Source: Orychophragmus violaceus | Taxonomy: Eukaryota > Streptophyta > Magnoliopsida > Brassicales > Brassicaceae | Reading direction: 5' to 3' | Assembly (NCBI GenBank): GCA_030180135.1 | Contig: CM058239.1 | Span: 60,953,823-61,017,822, forward strand | Length of the DNA stretch: 64,000 nucleotides | Part shown: positions 1 to 11,385 of the stretch, piece after piece | How the letters are laid out: each line of letters opens with the position of its first letter | Position numbering within the stretch: position 1 is the stretch's first letter | Translations under genes and position numbers: made by a program | Notes under the pieces: generated by a model | The model's input: only the letters and a program-made list of their open reading frames with translations | Database searches by the model: none | What the model was told of the DNA's origin: nothing

Positions 1-406
1 TCTGCAAAAAAAAAAAACGAGCATGAGTTAGTCAATTTAAAGGAACGAGAAATACAAAAAGGATTACCGTGAAGATGGTTCCATCCCGTCCTATACGGAC
101 TCTCCAGATCGGTAACCGAGATGGTTTCCCAATGATGACCTTAAGACCATAACGAGTCCTCATGTTCACATAACGGGTTCCCACAGTCATGCTGTTCTAC
201 GATATTGACGAAATTTTTCAAAAAATTGAAGACTCATCTCAACGCCGCCCTCGGCGGCCAGGATTATGGAGCCGACCAAGTTCTGAACGGCCGCCGGACA
301 GAGCTGGGACAGAGCAATTCTCCTTTCCTCACAATAAACAATGAGCAACCTCGGCAAAAGAAATCTTAAGTGGATGTTCCTGAACCAGAAATCATACAAG
401 CATACC
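1..406 (-). pseudogene. Distal part of a Tat antisense ORF (Transposase_28-like)
   Basis: The minus strand encodes a decayed protein. Residues around 210-330 (RIALSQLCPAAVQNLVGSI, then a stretch ending EKFRQYRR) resemble the plant 'putative gypsy type transposon' family (Transposase_28, PF04195), as I recall it. After a frame break near 190 another frame gives NMRTRYGLKVIIGKPSRLP, like the start of the aromatic block that follows in that family. The matching upstream half lies at 9840-10407, across the Gypsy-1 insertion. Tat-lineage gypsy elements are known to carry such an ORF antisense between integrase and the 3' LTR, which fits the plus-strand LTR ending at 11385. Stops and frame changes make it nonfunctional. 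The family assignment is from memory of the motif pattern. Confidence 0.5.
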
Positions 407-1239
407 TATGATACCCTGTATCAAGAAATGCTCAACGGGCAGCAGAAAAGTCAACGAGGGGCATTTCTGTAATTTTCAAGAAAGGAAGGGCATTTTGGTA
501 ATTTTACCAAAATGCGAACCGGAAGTGGAAACGGTCCAAGTGTTCTTATTTTTGGTCATAAAGAACATTTATAAGACCAGACGTGAAAGAAACAGAGATT
601 AAACGAGTTTTACGGACTATCGAGAAAGGAAACCGATAGAACCGATAAAACTTGTAAAATCCATAACGGGAACTACGGGTGTCCGTTTGAGACGATTCAA
701 ATTGCTAAATTCAGTTAAGAGCATCTAGAATCTGAATATGGGTCTTGATTAATTTATGGAAGCATCTAAAGAGTTTTTAAAATATTAAACACGAAAACAG
801 CAATATCGGTACGTTGGAGCAATTCGGGATTAAGGAGCTTTTAAAAACGGTTTTGTGCATTGTGTTTGGAAAGATTAAACCCTGGAGAGCCAAGTGTACT
901 TAATCAATCACTCAGATGGCGCCACCTCCTCTTAGTGGATTCAAAGAATGAGTTATTGTTCTTTTTGTGTGGAATAAGAACTTGTGATCCAAGTCATACA
1001 ATGAACCTTGGAAGCATAACGTGTCATGGAAAAAAGAAGGAATATTAACTGAATGTGAGCTTCAGGGACGTGGCATAAAGAGAGAAAAAGAACATGTAAT
1101 TAAAAGAATCTTGCCACATTTCATTTGTTTACGTGAGAATAAGAGAGATGCATTGGACTTGCTCATTTTATGAGCTTGGTGTCGTGGCTTTTGGAGGAGG
1201 GAAGGAGGTGACATGTGTCACACATCAAGACACCAATGG

Positions 1240-1262
1240 TTACTATAAAAATAGGCTCCATC
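1240..1262 (+). promoter_or_regulatory. Putative LTR promoter TATA box, Gypsy-1 5' LTR
   Basis: The motif ACTATAAAAATAGGCTCC is followed about 25-35 bp downstream by a CA-rich stretch typical of plant transcription starts. The equivalent in the 3' LTR is near 7207. If used, the R region starts just before the purine tract, so the element's RNA would begin with several hundred purine-rich bases. Confidence 0.5.
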
Positions 1263-1282
1263 CCCCTTCATTTTCATCACAA

Positions 1283-1990
1283 CAAAAACACAAAAGAAGA
1301 GAGAAAGAAGAGAAGGGGAGAAGAGGAGAAGAAAAGCGTGAGAAGAAAGAAGGAAGAGAAGAAGAAGAAGGAGAAGCGTGGGGAGAAGGAGAAGAAAGAG
1401 GAGAAGAAGAAGGAGGAGGAGAAGAAGAGGAAGACCAGAGGGAGCCGGAGGAAGAAGAAGTCGGAGGAGGAAGAAGAAGCCGGAGGAGGAAGAGGAGCCG
1501 AGAGAAGAAGAAGCCGGAGGGAGGAGAGAAGAAGAAGGAGCTGGAGCAGAGAGAGAAGAGAAGAAGGAGGAGAAGGAGAGAAGAAGCGTTAGAGAAGAGA
1601 GAGGAGAAGAAGAAGAGGAGAGAGAAGAAGAGAAGAAGCATAAGAGAGGAGAAAGAAGAAGAAGAAGCTGGAGCAAGGGAAGAAGAAGGAGAGAGAGGCG
1701 TGAAGCTTGAAGACGAAGAAGATGGAGAAAGGAGCAGCGTGAAGGAGAAAGAGAAGATGAGGCTTGAGGAGGAAGAAGAAAGAAAGAAGATGAAGCGTGA
1801 AGAAGGAGAAGAGAGAGAAGAAGAAGAGAAGCGTGAGAGATGAGAAGAAGAAGCATGAAGAAGAGGAAGAGAGAGAGAGACAACCGGAAAAGGAGAAAAG
1901 GAGAACCGGAGGAGAGAGAGAAAGAGAACCGGAGAGAAAGAGAACCGGAGGAGAGAGAGAACCAGAGGAGATAGAAAATGAGGGAAGAGA
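1283..1990. repeat. Purine-only (GAA/GGA) low-complexity tract in 5' LTR
   Basis: About 700 bp are nearly all purines on the plus strand (GAAGAAG, GGAGGAG, GAGAGAG blocks with occasional GCGT or CCGG). The counterpart in the 3' LTR is about 430 bp. Three frames stay open on both strands only because such sequence lacks T on one strand. The predicted Glu/Lys/Arg or Ser/Leu proteins are not supported as genes. Confidence 0.9.
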
Positions 1991-4138
1991 AGATGGTCCA
2001 AAGGTTCATCGGAATCACCAAGGTCAAGGTCGGGTCAAAGCGAGTCAACGGTCCGGGAAGGTTCGGGGTAGCAGCGGGTTTAGTTCGGGACTCGGGAGTT
2101 CCGTCAATCCGTCCATCCGTCGTCATAATAACACCGTGAGTTGGCTCACAAACGTTTTGTTACATATTGACCGGGAATCAAGAAACCGTAGATTTATGAT
2201 TGCATACCTGTTAGTTAAGATGATTGGCTAATTAATAATTAATCGGACGTTTAATGATAAACCGGTTAGGATCGGATACGCATGTTAGGGTTTGAGAATT
2301 AAAAAGGTTAATCGATTGTGTGCCGTTAGGTTGTTAGTAACGATTGGTTGATGCATTCATATAGACCTGTTTGATTAGGACCGTATATGCATCTATATAT
2401 GTATAAGAACGATAATTAATGAATCTATTTAAGGGAATTAAGACGACACTAAAATACGAGTTAAACCTAAACGAATGTATAGAATATTGTAATGGGATTG
2501 GGGTTTAGGTTTAACAGCGGGATTGGGTAATGAATAAAGTTAGTTAATAATGAGACGTCGGGGAGTTAGTAAGTTTACTAACTCTAAACCGACGGATCAA
2601 GGAGTTAATAAAAGATATCTAGAACGGGTTAAATAAGGAAGTGGTGTGAGTTATACGCCATCTACGGGTTAGCAATCCGCTAACCCAAGGTAGCGGATGA
2701 GAATGGATTAAAAGACTTAGAAACCTTAATAAGCCTGCTTGTGTTGTGATTGTGTGATTGTTGTGATTGTGATTGTGTGATTATTGTACTGTTGTTGTGA
2801 GCTTTGTGTGCAGGCTTGTTAGACTGCTCGGTGTTGGGCCGAGCAGTTGTTGTGGAAACTTACTCCGGTCACGGGACCGGGTAAGTTAGTTGGTGTTGAC
2901 TGGGTATCTTACCTAGTCAGAGCGGTGTTAGCGTAGTGGCTTGCGGAATGGTTGGGGATTTATTATTGATATTGATTGCGTGATCTGTGCTAGAGTCCCA
3001 GCGATTCTGCGTGTTTATATTTCTGCACTAGGACTCTAGGGTCCGTTAGATTCTGCAAGCCTAGGTTTTGTTTACGTTCCGGTACTTTTGACCCGATTGG
3101 ATCCTCGGGTTTTACCTAATCGGATCATGGTGATTCCGGTTATGGTGTTAACCTACTGGGTGACGCCGGTAGGTGTATGATTCGGAGAATACGAGGTCAT
3201 GTCCTAGGGCCGAATCACATGGAAACTCTGGCTATCTAGGGGTAGTCCGAGTCACCGCTTATCGATGGACGGAGAATGGTGTCCTAATCGTGAGACCTTG
3301 TGTACACGTTTAGGAGTCGTGGGTTAGTTACCATATAGGTGACGATGTAAACCCGTGGAAGTTACCGAGATCGTAGGGCCCAATGTTGTTTTGTTATATC
3401 TTTCGTTGCGCGTTAGATAGACCGAGTCTAATCGAGGACATGTGCCGCAGTGCCTTCGATTTCTACATTTCTCCTTATCTTTGGCATTGATTGTGTGTTG
3501 TGGGTTTATCACGACGTGGTAGTGCGTGATCGACCGTTTATTCCTGTTGATTGTTATTTTGGGTTTTGGGGTGGGAATCTGTAGTTCTAGATAGACTAGA
3601 AGCCATTAGTGGGGAGCCGATTCACTGGGTGATCTTAGATCGCTCATTAGACTCTTTTTGTGTTTTTCAGGTTTAGCAGCGACGGATGAGGGAGGTCCTC
3701 GGTGTAGTTTTGGGATTGCTTGTGGCAGGATTTGATTCGGGGTTTTGATTGTTTTTATTTCGGTTCGGCTTTGGCGCCATTCGTGTTTTTGATTTAATTG
3801 TGTGTTTTGAATTGGCGATTGTTTGAAAAAATCTATTAAACGTTGTGCTTAACGTTTGATTACTCAAAAATGAAATTTTTTCCCTGATATTGGGTTTCGT
3901 CCGAACTAACACAACTCATTGAAGTAGTACGAGTTGTACAGCTTTGTACTATGGATATGAGGATATCGGAGTCAAAGATGGGTCAGTGCGAGCCTTTGTC
4001 TCAAACCGATCCATCTCTGGCTTCGTCCTGTGGCGAACCTTTCCTGTTCGACTTGCTCGGGTTCGATCGGTCATGTTCTTGTTTGATTGTTGACAGGTCA
4101 GCTCGACAGTCCGCGGAGAATGGGAAAGGGGTGTTACA

Positions 4139-6371
4139 GAAAGGAGGTATCAGAGCCAGGTTCTGCATGGGTTTCGAAACATTTCATTTTTGAGTGTTTT
4201 TTGTTTTATCAAGTCAAATGTGTCACACAAGCATCCATTAGGAAACCGAGTCGCATCCGTCAAATCGGGGGAATGGGTAAATTAGGAAATTTGCTAGGAT
4301 TGTACTAACTGTTTTGTGTTTTGTGCAGACACACAGCAGAGTTGTCCTAGGAGGATTGGTGTGTGTGTGCGCTTTGCGACGACATGATGAGCGACATCAG
4401 CGTGGAGGACCGTGAGTCGATTGAATCTACTCCAATTAGTCCAGGGCCATACTCCCAGTCTACAGAGCATTCATGTGTTTCGCAGCCTATTCCGGAGCAC
4501 GTTATTACCAGTATCAAGCCAGTTGACCGCTCCACTCATTCTAGGGCCACCTTATGATACGGCTACATCCGGAGTACCACCTTCAGCAGCGCGTTCATCG
4601 CCGATATTCATCCCCGATGACATGGTGATCAAGTTATCGGAGACTCAAGTGTTCGGGGTCACTCGGCCGCAGCCTCCGCCACCATATGTTTCCGTCATTA
4701 CCACTGTTGTTACCTAGGAGTATCACTTTTCGCCACCACCAGCACAACTCTTGCCTTGTTTCCTTTACAACCAAGAAGTACATTACGCTCTTTTCGTGTC
4801 ATGATCGAGATCGCGTCGCTCCGCCACCACCACCGCACTCATTCCATCCTCCTGGCGCACCTGTCGGTTAGGATCCACATGAGTTGTACCGCTCATGTTG
4901 GAAATTAGGAAGTAAATTAGGCCCAAGTAAGTAAGGGCTCTAACTCCCTTTTGATGTGTGTATATCGGCTTGCGTTCGTATCTAACGATTCAGTTGTGTG
5001 TAGCGGTGTTTCGTTTGGGACGGATTGGTAACCGCAAGTATGTAGACTTCGACGGACCTAGGTATTTAAAAATTTATGTGGGGAATAGATGTTTTATTTA
5101 CGTAGTGGATGTGGAGTATTCGGTATTTGTCGTTTAAGTAACGAAGTGATCTTACTGCATGAGTTGGGATAATAAATGCAATATGATTATAACGTGAAAG
5201 CAAATGATGGTCCGAGTAGACGGTTACCACGACCCTAAGAGACGATCGTATTTGCCGATTTGCTTGATTGATTGTGTGTGATTGATTGCCTTGTTAGGGT
5301 GTTAGAATGTTGGATTGATTGATGTTTTGATTGCTCGCTAGGTTGGTAGTTGTTGATTTTGAATCTCTGCATTTCGTTTACTCGCTAAGTTGCTAGAAAG
5401 TGATTTTTGATTAGCGAGATCGTTTGGTTTGCTTGGTTATAATTGTTTTTGGTAAGCTTAGAATTGATAAAGCGGTTTTTAGAAAAACTTATTCGAGATT
5501 GAGCGGAATGATAGGATATTGTTAATTAGCCATGTGTGACCGTAAGGTACATGACTAAGTAACCATATTTCTATGAGGAAGTGATATCGGGATTAAGTTA
5601 AAAGAGATCTAACCGTTCTAGTGTTGTTAAGGTTGTTGTTGTAGGACGTGATAGGCGATTGACGAGGACACGAGACTGAACCCGAACCCGAGAGACAAGA
5701 TGTTATTTCAGGAAGCAGTATGACCCGAGCCTGCAAGAAAGATGGTGTGGATTCCGAAAATAGTTTGGATATCAGTGGCAGAAGAAATTAAGACGGATTC
5801 GTTGATGAGTGGTGAAGAGATTCAGAAGCATCAAAGTCAATGGAGGAGTCCGTTCGAGGATATTAGTGGGGAGAACAGTTCTTGAGTCAAGGAAGCGTGG
5901 AGATCAGTGATCGAGAAAGACCAAGGCATAAGTATGGCGGTTTAGTTGGAAGAATGAGTCATTAATGCGTGATTTGGGAAGTCAAGGCAAAGTGGGGAAG
6001 ATCAAAAAGTAGCATCGAGGAGTCGAGGAAGCAGAATGGAGCAGTTCAGTTGGAATTATCAGTTTTAGGAATCGGGATTGAAGTCAGTAAAGCAATCAGA
6101 TAAGGAACCAGAAGTAATCAGGAGTTAAGTTTTCAGTAATCAGGAGTTAATTTTTCAGTGAAGAGAGTTCAAGGTGTCGATAATTTGGGTTTGTGCAAGA
6201 TTGTGTTTCAGAAGTCACTGAACATCGAGAGTGCAGTTTCAGTTGATTCAGAATTCAAGCGTCGGAGCAGTTGAATTAGTTCAGCCGTGGCAACTTACGG
6301 AGTTCAGTTTCCGATTCGAAGTTTGTAGTAACGGAGAATTTGGGGGCCGAATTTCTGTAAGTGGGGAAGAA
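4139..6371 (+). other. Gypsy-1 internal region without recognisable domains
   Basis: After the primer-binding site, 4363-4717 holds short frames rich in Ser, Pro and Thr that could be a remnant gag leader, but I see no capsid, zinc knuckle, DTG protease, YXDD or DDE motif. The last 900 bp are purine-biased and end in the polypurine tract at about 6361-6371. No gene is called. Confidence 0.6.
4145..4157 (+). other. Primer-binding site of Gypsy-1
   Basis: AGGTATCAGAGCC begins 6 bases after the LTR end. It matches the complement of the 3' end of plant initiator methionine tRNA (TGGTATCAGAGCC) except for the first base. Confidence 0.75.
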
Positions 6372-9300
6372 TATGATACCCTGTATCAAAAAATGGTCAA
6401 CGGGCAGCAGAAAAGTCAACGAGGGACATTTCTGTAATTTTCAAGAAAGGAAGGACATTTTGGTAATTTTACCAAAATGCGAGCCAGAAGTGAAAACGGG
6501 CCAAGTGTTCTTATTTTTGGTCATAAAAAACATTTAGAAGACCAGACGTGAAAGAAACGGAGATTAAACGAGTTTTACGGACTATCGGGAAAAGAAACCG
6601 ATAGAACCGATAAAACTTGTAAAATCCATAACGGGAACTACAAGTGTCCACTTGAGACGATTCAAATTGCTAAATTCATTTAAGAGCATCTAGAATCTGA
6701 ATATGGGTCTTGATTAATTTATGGAAGCATCTAAAAAGTTTTTAAAATATTAAACACGAAAACAGCAATATCGGTACGTTGGAGCAATTCGGGATTAAGG
6801 AGCTTTTAAAAACGGTTTTGTGCATTGTGTTTGGAAAGATTAAACCCTGGAGAGCCAAGTGTACTTAATCAATCACTCAGATGGCGCCACCTCCTCTTAG
6901 TGAATTCAAAGAATGAGTTATGGTTCTTTTTGTGTGGAATAAGAACTTATGATCCAAGTCATACAATGAACCTTGGAAGCATAACGTGTCATGGAAACAA
7001 GAAGGAATATTAACTGAATGTGAGCTTCAGGAACGTGGCATAAAGAGAGAAAAAGAACATGTAATTAAAAGAATCTTGCCACATTTCATTTGTTTACGTG
7101 AGAATAAGAGAGATGCATTGGACTTGCTCATTTTATGAGCTTGGTGTCGTGGCTTTTGGAGGAGGGAAGGAGGTGACATGTGTCACACATCAAGACACCA
7201 ATGGTTACTATAAAAAGAGGCTCCATCCCCCTTCATTTTCATCACAACAAAAACACAAAAAGAAGAGAGAAAGAAGAGAAGGAGAGAAGAGGAGAAGAAA
7301 AGCGTGAGAAGAAAGAAGGAAGAGAAGAAGAAAAATAAGAAGAAGAAGAAGAAGGAGAAGCGTGGGGAGAAGGAGAAGAAAGAGGAGAAGAAGAAGGAGG
7401 AGGAGAAGAAGAGGAAGACCAGAGGGAGCCGGAGGAGGAAGAAGAAGCCGGAGGAGGAAGAGGAGCCGAGAGAAGAAGAAGCCGGAGGGAGGAGAGAAGA
7501 AGAAGGAGCTGGAGCAGAGAGAGAAGAGAAGAAGGAGGAGAAGGAGAGAAGAAGCGTTAGAGAAGAGAGAGAGAGACAACCGGAAAAGGAGAAAAGGAGA
7601 ACCGGAGGAGAGAGAGAAAGAGAACCGGAGAGAAAGAGAACCGGAGGAGAGAGAGAACCAGAGGAGATAGAAAATGAGGGAAGAGAAGATGGTCTAAAGG
7701 TTCATCGGAATCACCAAGGTCAAGGTCGGGTCAAAGCGAGTCAATGGTCCGGGAAGGTTCGGGGTAGCAGCGGGTTTAGTTCGGGTCTCGGGAGTTCCGT
7801 CAATCCGTCTATCCGTCATCATAATAACACCGTGAGTCGGCTCACAAACTTTTTGTTACATATTGACCGGGAATCGAGAAACCGTAGATTTAGGATTGCA
7901 TACCTGTTAGTTAAGATGATTGGCTAATTAATAATTAATCGGATGTTTAATGATAAACTGGTTAGGATCGGATACGCATGTTAGGGTTTGAGAATTAAAA
8001 AGGTTAATCGATTGTTTGCCATTAGGTTGTTAGTAACGATTGGTTGATGCATTCATATAGACCCGTTTGATTAGGACCGTATATGCATCTATATATGTAT
8101 AAGAACGATAATTAATGAATCTATTTACGAGAATTAAGACGACACTAAAATACGAGTTAAACCTAAACGAACGTATAGAATATTGTAATGGGATTGGGGT
8201 TTAGGTTTAACAGCGGGATTGGGTAAAGAATAAAGTTAGTTAATAATGAGACGTCGGGGAGTTAGTAAGTTTACTAACTCTAAACCGACGGATCAAGAAG
8301 TTAATAAAAGATATCTAGAACGGGTTAAATAAGGAAGTGGTGTGAGTTATACGCCGTCTACGGGTTAGCAATCCGCTAACCCAAGGTAGCGGATGAGAAT
8401 GGATTAAAAGACTTAGACACCTTAATAAGCCTGATTGTGTTGTGATTGTGTGATTGTTGTGATTGTGATTGTGTGATTATTGTGCTGTTGTTGTGAGCTT
8501 TGTGTGCAGGCTTGTTAGACTGCTCGGTGTTGGGCCGAGCAGTTGTTGTGGAAACTTACTCCGGTCACGGGACCGGGTAAGTTAGTTGGTGTTTACTGGG
8601 TATCTTACCTAGTCAGAGCGGTGGTAGCGTAGTGGCTTGCGGAATGGTTGGGGATTTATTATTGATATTGATTGCGTGATCTGTGCTAGAGTCCCAGCGA
8701 GTCTGCGTGTTTATATTTCTGCACTAGGACTCTAGGATGCGTTAGATTCTGCAAGCCAAGGTTTTGTTTACGTTCCGGTACTTTCGACTTGATTGGATCC
8801 TCGGGTTTTACCTAATCGGATCATGGTGATTCTGGTTATGGTGTTAACTTACTGGGTGACTCCGGTAGGTGTGTGATTCGGAGAATACGGGGTCATGTCC
8901 TAGGGCCGAATCACATGGAAACTCTGGCTATCTAGGGGTAGTCCGAGTCACCGCGTATCGATTGACTGAGAACAGTGTCCTAATCGTGGGACCTTGTGTA
9001 CATGTTTAGGAGTCGTGGGTTAGTTACCATATAGGTGATGATATAAACCCGTGGAAGTTACCGAGATCGTAGGGCCCAGTGTTGTTTTGTTATATCTTTC
9101 GTTGCGCGTTAGATAGACCGGGTCTAATCGAGGACACGTGCCGCAGTGCCTTCGATTTCCACATTTTTCCTTATCTTTGGCATTGATTGTGTGTTGTGGG
9201 TTTATCACGATTGGGTAGTGCGTGATCGACCGTGTATTCCTGTTGATTGTTATTTTGGGTTTTGGGGCGGGAATCTGTAGTTCTAGATAGACTAGAAGCC

Positions 9301-9834
9301 ATTAGTGGGGAGCCGATTCACTGGGTGATCTTAGATCGCTCATCAGACTCTTTTTGTGTTTTTCAGGTTTAGCAGCGACGGATGCGGGAGGTCCTCGGTG
9401 TAGTTTCGGGATTGCTTGTGGCGGGATTTGATTCGGGGTTTTGATTGTTTTTATTTCGGTTTGGATTTGGCGCCATTCGTGTGTTAGATTAAATTGTGTG
9501 TTTTGAATTGGCGATTGTTTGTAAAAATCTATTAAACATTGTGCTTAACGTTTGATTACTCAAAAATGAAATTGTTTCCCTGATATTGGGTTTCGTCCGA
9601 ACCAACCCAACTCATTGAAGTAGTACGAGTTCTACAGCTTTGTACTATGGATATGAGGATAGCGGAGTCAAAGATGGGTCAGTGCGAGCCTTTGTCTCAA
9701 ACCGAACCATCTCTGGCTTCGTCCGGTGGCAAACTTTTCCTGTTCGACTTGCTCGGGTTCGATCGGTCATGTTCTTGTTTGATTGTTGACCGGTCAGCTC
9801 GACAGTCCGCAGAGAATGGGAAAGAGGCGTTACA
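6372..9834 (+). repeat. Gypsy-1 3' LTR (3463 bp)
   Basis: This direct repeat of 407-4138 is bounded by the polypurine tract on the left and the ATACC duplication on the right. The purine-rich block at about 7248-7680 has lost roughly 270 bp relative to the 5' copy. Scattered substitutions are visible along the whole length, so the insertion is not recent. Confidence 0.85.
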
Positions 9835-9839
9835 ATACC

Positions 9840-10407
9840 CATCGCTCCAGGCAATCCCAAGGTCTCTCGTTCGGTTCGGGTTTGCGAAGCTCGAGTCGAC
9901 CGGCACCACCGGTAGCACAATTTTACGAAAGCCATCTCAAATCATTGTCTGTACACTTCGTCTGCAGAATGGGATGCAAGGGACGAGTCTTCTTAGCCTT
10001 TTCGGAATCACCCGAAGCTTGTTGACTCACCTTCTTCAGAGCCTACTTAAACCTGCTCGGCACGGGCGATAGAGGAGCAAGCATAGCCTGATCCACTAAA
10101 TACACGTCCTCTTCCTTCAACGGGAGAAGATCCAGATGTTGTCTCGATGGGGCCGACCAAGGCCGAACACCGTCGTCTTCCGAGTCTATAAGATACGGAA
10201 CCTGGATGCTTGGGAAACCACCTGAAGCTGGAGGAGACCGAGCTCGATCATTTCCAGGGCTCGGGGCAATAATTTATATTCGTTCTGAGCCTGCCGAAGA
10301 ACTCGACTTCGCAACAGACGAGCTGGTTGCGCGGAATTGCCTTTAGATAATCTTACCGAGTGGAGATCGCGATTGGGAGATGACTTTGAGTGAGAATCGA
10401 TTCTCAT
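9840..10407 (-). pseudogene. Proximal part of the Tat antisense ORF
   Basis: Reading leftward, an ATG at 10405-10407 opens MRIDSHSKSSPNRDLHSVRL and continues in broken frames to the Gypsy-1 junction at 9839. The minus strand upstream of the ATG has a TATA-like TTATAAATA near 10515 and a pyrimidine-rich leader with a possible splice donor near 10473. It therefore looks like an independently promoted antisense gene. Its distal half with the Transposase_28-like block is at 1-406. Stops and frameshifts show it is dead. I cannot assign a function to the N-terminal part. Confidence 0.45.
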
Positions 10408-10529
10408 GACTACTAATACAACAACAAATCTAGAGAGAGAAAGTAAATTCTAGATAGAAGGGAGAGCAAAGTACCTGCTGAAGGAGAGAAATAAGGAATG
10501 AGAAGAGCGGAGCGAAGTATTTATAAGCG

Positions 10530-11385
10530 GAGCGGGAAGTTCTCGAGGAGAGCGCAATCATTACACCTAGGGCGACTCTTCAGTTTCCAATGGTTATAGG
10601 CACCATCATTACACCTATGCGACTCTCCAGTTTCCAATAGCTTCCCAAGAAACTCTTGAGATTCCCGAAGAAGAAGGCAACAAAACGAACCGACACAAAC
10701 GGGCCGACCAAACTCACTCCGAACGAATATCGACCCAACTAAATACTTGGCAAATCCGCCGACTCCAACCGACCTTGAAGATCGACGAACTGGGGGGAAG
10801 CTTACTTTTATATATGGGTTTAGCACCCATCCACTTAGCAGGGCCCAATACATGTTCTCTGGACAAAGGTCGGCCCAACAAGCAGAAGGCCCGAACAATG
10901 CATCCAAACCGAGCCCATCATCAACGGCTCGGATCGGCTCGGCCCGCAACATCATCTCAGCTCGGCTCTACTAACAGACAAAGAAAGGTTCGGCTTGGCC
11001 CATCTCGTCACCAAGTACGGCCCATCCGCACGAGCTCGACAAGGAGTCAACGGCCTGTAGAAAATACTACCGTATTTTACTATAAATAGGAGTCATCACT
11101 GTACATTAATGTAAATTTTTGGAATTTGTGCACTTCTCACTACTTTCCCTCTCTAGAGTTAATATTTCTCGAATTGTAACCCGAGCTCGTCTCCTGACTT
11201 GCTCGGACTCTCTTTTACATCTAAATACAAAGCACGCTCGTTCTCGAGCAACTCGTTATCTCCTGTTCGTTCCCGAACTTAGTTAGTTCCTTTCTAAGAC
11301 AAACTTTGACTCACGGATCTCCGAACGCGTCACCTCTCCCGAGCAAGACGAGCATTTAACCTTTGTGACAAACTCGGTTATCACA
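10530..11385 (+). repeat. Tat-like gypsy 3' LTR (left edge uncertain)
   Basis: This GC-richer block has many GGCCCAAC and CTCGG motifs. A plus-strand TATA (ACTATAAATAGG, near 11081) comes next, then a CT-rich leader, then an end in GTTATCACA at 11385. It sits beside an antisense Transposase_28-like ORF, the arrangement known for Tat 3' LTRs. The mate LTR is outside the window, so the left edge and the target duplication (GGAAT would be the right-hand copy, 11386-11390) cannot be checked. Confidence 0.45.
10548..10648. repeat. Two-copy tandem repeat, unit about 51-53 bp
   Basis: Each copy contains ATCATTACACCTA, GCGACTCT and CAGTTTCCAAT in the same order. The copies lie at the left part of the Tat-like LTR. 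Confidence 0.7.

Larger units (their letters stand above)
407..4138 (+). repeat. Gypsy-1 5' LTR (3732 bp)
   Basis: The repeat matches 6372-9834 closely throughout. It is about 270 bp longer, mostly because its purine-rich tract is longer. The first 15 bases form an imperfect palindrome (TGATACCCTGTATCA). A TATA motif near 1245 marks the likely transcription start, and a TTGTGATTGTGTGATTG-type microsatellite lies at about 2745-2800. The reading frames across the purine tract are compositional, not genes. Confidence 0.85.
407..9834 (+). mobile_element. Gypsy-1: non-autonomous LTR retrotransposon with very long LTRs
   Basis: Two long direct repeats (407-4138 and 6372-9834) flank a 2.2 kb interior. 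The 5-bp duplication ATACC sits at 402-406 and 9835-9839. The LTRs begin TATGATACCC (or TGATACCC if the strict TG end is used) and end GTTACA. A methionine-tRNA-type primer-binding site follows the 5' LTR, and a purine-rich tract (GTGGGGAAGAA) ends just before the 3' LTR. No gag, protease, integrase or reverse transcriptase is recognisable, so the element is LARD-like and must have been mobilised in trans. The GTTACA end followed by GGTATCAGAGCC recalls Tekay/Del chromoviruses, but the lineage is unproven. It inserted into the antisense ORF of an older Tat-like element. Confidence 0.85.

Noticed and set aside
1133..2231. Long plus-strand frames rich in Glu/Lys/Arg and minus-strand frames rich in Ser/Leu
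   Set aside because: They lie in a purine-only tract of an LTR where stop codons are rare by composition. The tract changes length between the LTRs without regard to frame.
7098..7927. The same kind of frames in the Gypsy-1 3' LTR
   Set aside because: Compositional shadow of the same purine tract. Frames are not conserved between LTR copies.
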